Assembly (NCBI RefSeq): GCF_032854445.1
Contig: NC_088295.1
Span: 32,601,385 to 32,665,384, forward strand
Direction: 5' to 3'
Length of the DNA: 64,000 nucleotides
From: Liolophura sinensis
Lineage: Eukaryota; Mollusca; Polyplacophora; Chitonida; Chitonidae
This document shows positions 60,901-64,000 of this stretch, piece by piece (the stretch's first letter is position 1; every line of letters starts with the position of its first letter). A program made the translations under genes and the position numbers. The notes beneath the pieces are model-generated. The model was given only the letters and a program-made list of their open reading frames with translations, did no database searches and was not told where the DNA came from.

Positions 60901-63900
60901 TAATATAAATAGTATAAAGCACTCTACAATGTTACATGAAAATAGTGGATAAAATAAAACCAAATATCACATCTATATCCTTGCAAAAAGATTTAAGATT
61001 AGATGCTTAGGAATTTCACTTTTATAAGCAACAATTTATATTGTTGTACAGTATACTCAGCATCAGAATCAGTCTCATTAGGATATGTTATTTCCATTGG
61101 TACATATAATTAACTCTCACACTATATTTAATTAGTGACATCATATGTTATATTTGGCAACATACATCACACATGTTTTGCGAATCTCTCACATAAACCA
61201 TATGCCCTCACCTACAGTGTCAGGACTACTCTGGCCACTAAAAGCACTGAACTTGGACCCCAACCTGGTGGACACTTTGACCGTGTACTGTACTCCTGGT
61301 GTGAGAGCGGAGGACAAAGCAGACACAGTGATGGTTCTAATCGCTCCATTATTAACCGTCTGTGCAGTAACACCTTTTATCCCTGATGACACGGGGGTTG
61401 ATCCTTGTCCTCTATACAGCTGCACACGAAGCCCATCATACCTACCAGCTGACAGGGTAACTTTCACCTCAACACTGTTGGTAGTGATGGACAGAATCTC
61501 AACACCAGAGGGAGCAGCTGGAGCTGAAAGGACAACAGATTACGCTGCAATCAGGATCTTCAGATCTGTCAACATAAATAGTGTGTTGTCGTGATTTGTG
61601 GATGGTGCAGTGAATGATTCTATAGCTGTTATCTGTAGTGCTATTACATGTAGGTAGGCAACTAAGCACTGGATTTAAACCTCACATGGCACACTTAGCA
61701 TGTGCAAAGCAATAGTCTGATGATCTCTATATAAAATGCAAGCAATCTTGTCTGGCAGCAGTCTATTACTTCCATGATGAGAAATGTGTCAGTGTAAAAA
61801 GTTTACAAGCCATCCTACATGCTGTCACAATTGTTATTCTTCTCTTCTTCTGGCTGACCATTCTTCTGATCTGCATGTTCATTACCATCAGCTCCTAGGA
61901 AAAACATATCTGTTCTTTCTTCTTGTTATCTGTTCAAATAACTTAGCTCCGTTGTTCTCTACTACTTTTCTGGTTGACAGTTCTCTTGCTACATAGAGTG
62001 TCAGACTAAATGGCAGCCAGTCGGCTCAAATTAAATGAGACTGTCTGCAGCAATTAAAACATATCTGACTGGATTTAGCCATATAAAATGCTTTATGGAC
62101 GCATGCTGATAAATTTGAAAAAGTGGCTGTGTTTTCTGAACTACACTGGGGTACTACTAGTAGTAATAAACCACAGACACAGCTATTTTTCATTTGTTTT
62201 CCATGAATTTCCAACAGTTTTATTTACACAGCCACTTCCATCAAAGTTTTCACTTCCATTTGATATTCGTTAAAGCCTGAAATTAGTGGCCCTGCATGTA
62301 CATGTATGTTGCTACACTTTTGTTTACAGGCAATGCTTTCACACGGGGATGTCTGTGTGACATGTAGGCCACACACTTTACAATAACTATGCTTTATATT
62401 GGTGTGAAGGCTGCTTGATCAAAATTTAGAGCTACTCGTGTTCTACTCTCTTTAGAACTGTTCATGTGCCCAAACATGTTACAAATTCTGTCCCAGGAAG
62501 CATCAATCAGTGTATAATTGGGTTGTTTTCCCTCAGTCTGGAATATACATGCCCACTGTTCAGGGCACCCATCTTGGAATAATCAGGGGCAAATATATCT
62601 GTGCTCTGTGACTGCTCAATATTTGCACACTGAATGGCAAGTCAGCATAGGGTGAGACAAAGGCTTAGATTTATTCAGTAAACATTTTTTCTTTTGCACA
62701 AAAACATTTGTTATTTTGTACTCACCATTTTGTCTGAAGTAAAATGTCTAAATCTGATCTCTTGTTTTAAAAATGTTTAAAAGTGGCTGAGGTGTACCTG
62801 ACCACAAAATTATAATCAAAAACTCTCAAAGTTTTTATAGTGTATGTGAGGTACATCATTTACTTTTTTGTAAATTTCAAAGTTTCCAAGGTGTTCCTGA
62901 GGTACACCTTCTAAGAGTTGATTTTTTCTCACAGTTGCTGAGGTGTATGTCAGGTACATTATCTCATGTTCAAAAATTTCTTCCCAAAAAGTTTCTTAGG
63001 TAAACCATTCATTTTTTTTTTAACCTTTCAAAGTCTCTAAGGTGTACTTGAGGTGCATTTTCTACGTGTTGATTTTTTTTTCAAAGTTCCGGAGGTACAA
63101 GTGAGGTATAGGCATATGGCTGGGGTATACTTGAGGTACAGTACACCTCAGATAATACAGAAGGGGTGTACACCCCATATGCATCTCACATTAAGGAGTA
63201 CATGAGGCGTATTCCCCACGCATATCTCGTCTATACCTCACGCTGAGGTGTACACCTCATGTCTGTAAGGACTACAGTCTGCATGGGCTACAAATTCATA
63301 ACTGTTGGATGGAATATGGACATGTAGTCATAAACTATATACAGCATCTAGGAGATTAACACTGCAGGTCAGATATGAGCTTTGGCACCTGCTGTACTAC
63401 ATGTACAGTACGAAGTATTTTGGTAGCTGATATATCAGTCCATTTCAAACACAATGCAATATGCCTCTTTAACATTAAATAAACAAGTACTTTATCTCAA
63501 AACAAATTCTTTTACAAGGACAATTTATATTGTTGTACAGTATACTCAGCATCAGAATCGGTCTCATTACGATATGTTATTTCCATTGGTACATATAATT
63601 AACTCTCACACTATATTTAATTAGTGACATCATATGTTATATTTGGCAACATACATCACACATGTTTTGCGAATCGCTCAGATAAATCATATGCCCTCAC
63701 CTACAGTGTCAGGACTACTCTGGCCACTAAAAGCACTGAACTTGGACCTTGACCTGGTGGACACTTTGACACTGTACTGTACTCCTGGTGTCAAAGAGGG
63801 GGATAATCCAGTCACAGTGATTGTTTTCTCTGCTCTATTGTGAACCGTCTGTGCAGTAAAACCTTTTATCCCTGATGACACGGGGGTTGATCCTTGTCCT

Positions 63901-64000
63901 GTATACAGCTGCACACGAAGCCCATCATACCTACCAGCTGACAGGGTAACTTTCACCTCAACACTGTTGGTAGTGATGAACAGAATCTCAACACCTGAGG
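42796..64000 (-). CDS. Gene A: FN3-repeat receptor with tyrosine-kinase-like (pseudokinase) domain, 5' partial
   Basis: Sixteen minus-strand exons with GT/AG borders and matching phases form one open frame: 64000..63701, 61523..61212, 58724..58413, 56629..56351, 55433..55276, 54235..54049, 52217..52056, 50807..50676, 50391..50261, 49952..49839, 49088..49016, 48374..48263, 47481..47418, 46936..46759, 45569..45468, 44949..44786, 44499..44383, 44165..44092, 43517..43380 and 42916..42796 (20 coding segments; some FN3 domains are split over two or three). The product is extracellular FN3 domains, one membrane helix, a juxtamembrane segment and a full kinase-like domain ending in CWKDDPAERPSF. The layout is that of receptor tyrosine kinases, but the ATP- and Mg-binding residues are substituted, so signalling by scaffolding is inferred. 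The subfamily cannot be assigned by eye. The signal peptide and 5' end lie beyond 64000. The last exon either reads to TAA at 42798..42796 or splices at CAG|GTACAC (42817), leaving the C-terminal tail uncertain. Confidence 0.88.
43380..43517 (-). CDS. Gene A exon: C-lobe of kinase-like domain (WSFGVLMWE)
   Basis: A 138-bp exon, phase 2-2, from CTTCTACAG|GTGGTC to CCATT|GTAAGC. It encodes WSFGVLMWEIMTYGATPYGK then CRLACPKSCQIP. WSFGV.MWE..T.G..PY is diagnostic of tyrosine kinases (alpha-F and alpha-G). Confidence 0.93.
44092..44165 (-). CDS. Gene A exon: end of activation segment, APE region
   Basis: A 74-bp exon, phase 0 in and phase 2 out. The acceptor is GTTCTAG|TTCACC (44166), chosen because a nearer one at CTGTGCAG|ATGG breaks the frame. 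It reads FTFPLCRWASVETLEGKVYT then KQSEV. WASVETL replaces WMAPEAL (the salt-bridge Glu is kept) and KVYTKQSEVW is the alpha-F entry. Confidence 0.87.
44383..44499 (-). CDS. Gene A exon: degenerate catalytic loop and DFG region
   Basis: A 117-bp exon, phase 0-0, from CTCCATAG|ATCCTT to GCTAAG|GTAACT. It reads ILHGDLRAVNVLVGGDFSAK then ISGLQHARP. Aligned without gaps to HRDLAARNVLV and KIADFGLAR, HRD becomes HGD (Asp and the loop Asn kept) and DFG becomes GLQ, removing the Mg-binding Asp. The short activation segment has no tyrosine. Confidence 0.92.
44786..44949 (-). CDS. Gene A exon: hinge and alpha-D/alpha-E of kinase-like domain
   Basis: A 164-bp exon, phase 1 in and phase 0 out. The open frame extends upstream to 44992, but the only acceptor that fits the incoming phase is TTTGAAG|ATAACA at 44950, giving QD|DNTVFLINGFEERGDL. 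The segment FEERGDLQSFLRDKRR matches the hinge and alpha-D of receptor tyrosine kinases, and ENVAEGMAHLSQLE matches alpha-E. Its donor is GAG|GTATGG. Confidence 0.85.
45205..45250 (+). mobile_element. SINE family 1 tail fragment
   Basis: Only the 3' end remains (TCTCGAGTATGGCGTAAAAC, then ACCAATCAAATAAATAAATG). A similar remnant, GAGCGCAAAACACCAATGAA, is at 39915-39955, and a more decayed one at 42045-42105. Confidence 0.65.
45468..45569 (-). CDS. Gene A exon: alpha-C and beta4 of kinase-like domain
   Basis: A 102-bp exon, phase 1-1, from ATTAAAG|GAGCC to CAAGATG|GTAAGT. It encodes ANPFDRCKAEIDIMRNIGAH then PHVVCFLGYSIQD. The alpha-C glutamate (KAEID) and the HP.VV.FLG beta4-beta5 motif are kept. 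Confidence 0.9.
45815..46225 (+). pseudogene. 3' remnant of a non-LTR retrotransposon ORF in a gene A intron
   Basis: The plus strand reads PLIDYCNVIGPVNELFASFA (compare P..DYC..VWG), then after a frameshift HYADHFKLHSSARDHEPRKR and ILPDRMRDSPSISGFKQRLL followed by KCL-stop. The latter is the usual C-terminus, with (N/D)SLP..IR...S...FK..LK..L. It is antisense to gene A, between the kinase exons at 45569 and 46759. Confidence 0.7.
46759..46936 (-). CDS. Gene A exon: start of kinase-like domain (Gly loop, beta3)
   Basis: A 178-bp exon, phase 0 in and phase 1 out, from CTTCCAG|GCTTCA to ATCACAG|GTAAAT. It begins ASVNAERKYEGMRFDQLEIS (a second YxxM, YEGM) and continues through LNKGKHKVLKGTL to QRSVAIRKITG. 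KHKVLKGTL is the end of the Gly loop, but at most one of its three glycines remains. VAIR takes the place of VAVK/VAIK, so the ATP-anchoring lysine is Arg. Confidence 0.88.
47418..47481 (-). CDS. Gene A exon: juxtamembrane segment with YETM motif
   Basis: A 64-bp exon, phase 2 in and phase 0 out, from TTTTCAG|GCGTCG to AAACCA|GTAAGA. It encodes RRHERPRAEDLNMDPYETMK then P. YETM fits the YxxM consensus known as a phosphotyrosine site for the PI3-kinase p85 SH2 domain; use as such is inference. Confidence 0.85.
48263..48374 (-). CDS. Gene A exon: transmembrane helix
   Basis: A 112-bp exon, phase 1 in and phase 2 out, from CACAACAG|GTCCTG to AGAAG|GTTTGT. After PEGLDDGNGG it encodes a long hydrophobic run (MGVIIAALAIILIAFLVVFL) ending in IIRR. 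The next exon adds RRHERPR, so basic residues follow the helix. This is the expected type I stop-transfer arrangement, with the kinase-like part cytosolic. Confidence 0.9.
48493..48743 (-). mobile_element. SINE family 1 copy in a gene A intron
   Basis: A 10-bp target duplication GTTACAATAT lies at 48483-48492 and 48744-48753. The tail at the low-coordinate end is (ATTT)n, then GATTGATGTTTTACGC. The tRNA-like head, GAGGCCTCCGTGGCGGAGG on the minus strand, is at the high end. It lies between the membrane exon and the preceding stalk exon. Confidence 0.88.
49016..49088 (-). CDS. Gene A exon: end of last FN3 domain and extracellular stalk
   Basis: A 73-bp exon, phase 0 in and phase 1 out, from TCTGTAG|GTATCT to ACAA|GTAAGG. 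It reads VSAMSTKFDGELAEVTYEAP then QENT, completing the FN3 G strand and entering a short stalk. It joins (A|GT, Ser) to the membrane exon and creates an NTS sequon at the junction. Confidence 0.85.
49560..49806 (-). mobile_element. tRNA-headed SINE, family 3, in a gene A intron
   Basis: On the minus strand the head reads GGGCCTCGCTATAGCGGTTA (box A-like) with box B GCGGGTTCAAATCC, followed by a non-tRNA body of about 160 bases toward 49560. Its head lies only 33 bases from the donor of the exon at 49839. A related, more decayed head is at 18296-18400. Confidence 0.7.
49839..49952 (-). CDS. Gene A exon: middle of the membrane-proximal FN3 domain
   Basis: A 114-bp exon (38 codons), phase 0-0, from CGTAG|ATTTCA to TTTCAG|GTATGT. 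It encodes SGTDENNVTSLTILWSESRS and VLVQPGQTYSFQ, the E-F strand region. A SINE ends only 33 bases before its donor-side intron boundary (see 49560-49806). Confidence 0.82.
50261..50391 (-). CDS. Gene A exon: first part of the membrane-proximal FN3 domain
   Basis: A 131-bp exon, phase 1 in and phase 0 out, from TTCTTAG|CACCGG to TATAAG|GTAAGC. It encodes PGKVTKLTVNQDGESFSTAK, then VTWMPPAPRDRN and HHFLLRYK, strands A to C of FN3 with the conserved Trp. Confidence 0.88.
50676..50807 (-). CDS. Gene A exon: second half of an FN3 domain
   Basis: A 132-bp exon, phase 1-1, from TTACAG|GTTTTT to GAAACAG|GTTAGT. It includes FWPYKVKVVASTTAGKGLPK, a classic FN3 F-G strand signature, and ends FRTQET. 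It joins (G|CA, Ala) to the next domain at 50391. Confidence 0.88.
51575..52217 (-). repeat. Four tandem copies of an FN3 half-exon, three decayed
   Basis: The functional exon (52217..52056) is followed by three copies of roughly 140-170 bp starting near 52035, 51885 and 51715. Each keeps the donor-like GGTAAGTGAG, but their upstream side is former intron sequence (GTAAGTGAGCTCAGTAATAAAG) with no pyrimidine-rich acceptor. Copy 3 has an in-frame stop (TGT TAG) and copy 4 another (TCT TGA). They are most likely non-coding relics inside the intron. Confidence 0.8.
52056..52217 (-). CDS. Gene A exon: first half of an FN3 domain, with decayed tandem copies downstream
   Basis: A 162-bp exon, phase 1-1, with a strong acceptor (poly-T then ACAG|TGCC) and donor ACTG|GTAAGT. 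It encodes KNTNVTVEGAKNASVCWSPP, the B strand with Trp, then PGPTNYTLTLVDLGEE. Three degenerate copies of this exon follow it toward 51575. It joins in phase to 50807 (G|GT, Gly). Confidence 0.88.
53145..53245 (-). mobile_element. SINE family 1 3' fragment in a gene A intron
   Basis: The (AAAT)n tail, ATGGCGTAAAACACCAATC and CCTCCCACCATAATGTTGGC are present on the minus strand. The element then breaks into GT and poly-G low-complexity sequence (53240-53310), so the head is missing. Confidence 0.75.
54049..54235 (-). CDS. Gene A exon: second half of an FN3 domain
   Basis: A 187-bp exon, phase 0 in and phase 1 out, from CCTCAG|TCACAA to CCTGAGG|GTAAGA. It contains FTYNVTDLFPYIEYRLEMYL, the E-F strands with the typical L.P...Y pattern, and ends PATLNVRTNPE. 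It joins in phase (G|TG, Val) to 52217. Confidence 0.88.
55276..55433 (-). CDS. Gene A exon: first half of an FN3 domain
   Basis: A 158-bp exon, phase 1 in and phase 0 out, from CTCAG|GTCC to GTAGCG|GTGAGT. It encodes PSPVNISLMSKTSRSFELVC and, further on, VKHFRLLVFKENDCLRQVHF, the strands A to C' of an FN3 domain. The second half is the exon at 54235..54049. Confidence 0.88.
55740..56311. repeat. 37-bp minisatellite in a gene A intron
   Basis: About 15 copies of a 37-bp unit with the core GCTACTTGTATGTAGCTTAA followed by CACTGCCAACTGAGTAT. Variation is mostly single-base (ACTATG/GAGTATG, TCTCTGCC/CACTGCC), with one partial unit near 55794. It lies between the FN3 exons at 55433 and 56351, about 40 bases from the latter's donor. 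Confidence 0.95.
56351..56629 (-). CDS. Gene A exon: diverged FN3 domain in one exon
   Basis: This 279-bp phase 1-1 exon starts after TTTCAG and ends at CTGC|GTAAGT. It encodes about 93 residues, including VNVSTTTSSAEKTIRVTWTK (the B-strand Trp is present) and GLYNLTLKTQSNKVNSS. Several N-glycosylation sequons are visible. It is an ordinary FN3 domain, clearly not a member of the recent repeat family. A minisatellite begins about 40 bases beyond its donor. Confidence 0.9.
58413..58724 (-). CDS. Gene A exon: FN3 domain, last of the repeat type
   Basis: A 312-bp phase 1-1 FN3 exon and the most diverged repeat-type copy: its end reads SNRSNLKTVG where the others have SGQSSPDTVG. It joins in phase (G|CA, Ala) to the next FN3 exon at 56629. 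The intron repeat continues to its left in a visibly decayed form down to about 57930, which marks this as the old edge of the array. Confidence 0.92.
61212..61523 (-). CDS. Gene A exon: FN3 domain, repeat type
   Basis: A 312-bp exon, phase 1 in and phase 1 out, with acceptor TTTCAG|CTCC and donor GTAG|GTGAGG. It encodes a complete 104-residue FN3 domain with the L.PG..Y.V.V.T hallmark of strands E and F. The usual B-strand tryptophan is absent in all repeat-type copies. Symmetric phase means the exon can be gained, lost or skipped without a frameshift. Confidence 0.92.
63701..64000 (-). CDS. Gene A exon: FN3 domain of the repeat type (cut by window edge)
   Basis: This FN3 exon reads through SAGRYDGLRVQLYTGQGSTP and LTPGVQYSVKVSTRS and ends at GTA G|GTGAGG, phase 1. 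By comparison with the other copies it should be 312 bp, so about 12 bases of its 5' end fall beyond 64000. Its sequence is nearly identical to the exon at 349-660 at the opposite end of the window. One difference in the protein is SRSKF where most copies have SGSKF. Confidence 0.9.

Larger units (their letters stand above)
57930..64000. repeat. Tandem FN3-exon units at the 5' side of gene A
   Basis: The same unit as in gene B, with exon ends at 58413, 61212 and 63701 (spacings 2799 and 2489). The unit ending at 61212 carries both the 602-bp and the 307-bp segments; the next one lacks the 307-bp segment. From about 58410 down to 57930 the match decays (for example ccatttcaaacacaatgc at 7,0 kb against atatttcaaacacaacgc here), so this is the older edge. 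Confidence 0.9.

Overview
The window is eukaryotic nuclear DNA from an animal. It is AT-rich, its coding sequence is split into short exons with GT/AG borders, and it carries tRNA-headed SINEs, decayed non-LTR retrotransposon pieces and a 37-bp minisatellite. The SINE types and gene content suggest a lophotrochozoan (mollusc or brachiopod-like), but the species cannot be fixed from sequence alone. Almost all real coding sequence is on the minus strand. No prokaryotic operon, CRISPR array or rRNA gene is present.

Gene A (minus, 64000 down to about 42796; 5' end outside the window) encodes a single-pass receptor. I assembled 16 exons, and every splice phase agrees from one exon to the next. They encode at least seven fibronectin type III (FN3) domains, a transmembrane helix, a juxtamembrane segment with two YxxM motifs, and a complete tyrosine-kinase-like domain. 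The kinase fold is recognisable, but its catalytic residues are replaced: the beta3 lysine is Arg, HRD reads HGD, DFG reads GLQ, and the Gly loop is degraded. The frame is open throughout, so it looks like a maintained pseudokinase receptor rather than a dead gene.

Gene B (minus, from 26016 off the left edge) is a head-to-tail neighbour. It has a signal-peptide exon, a Thr/Pro-rich linker exon, and then eight in-window copies of one 312-bp, phase 1-1, 104-residue FN3 exon, each inside a repeat of about 2.2 or 2.8 kb. Its 3' part lies outside the window; a membrane and kinase-like end is expected by analogy but not seen. The first FN3 domains of gene A (58.4-64 kb) use the same exon and the same intron repeat.

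The FN3 array of gene B is organised as a higher-order repeat: a 6600-bp block of three units (types A, A, B) occurs twice in succession almost without change, followed by one more B unit. Each intron unit holds a GAGGTRYA-rich minisatellite with perfect palindromes, and the higher-order borders fall in or next to it. Two clean indels (602 bp and about 307 bp), each at a short microhomology, explain the different unit lengths.

Between and inside the genes are three SINE families, one nested pair (a CAGGGTTC-ended MITE inside a SINE), a pseudogene of an uncharacterised transposase-like family broken by two SINEs, and two reverse-transcriptase remnants. The stretches 28.9-32.8, 34.6-36.4 and 38.6-42.4 kb hold little that I can recognise.
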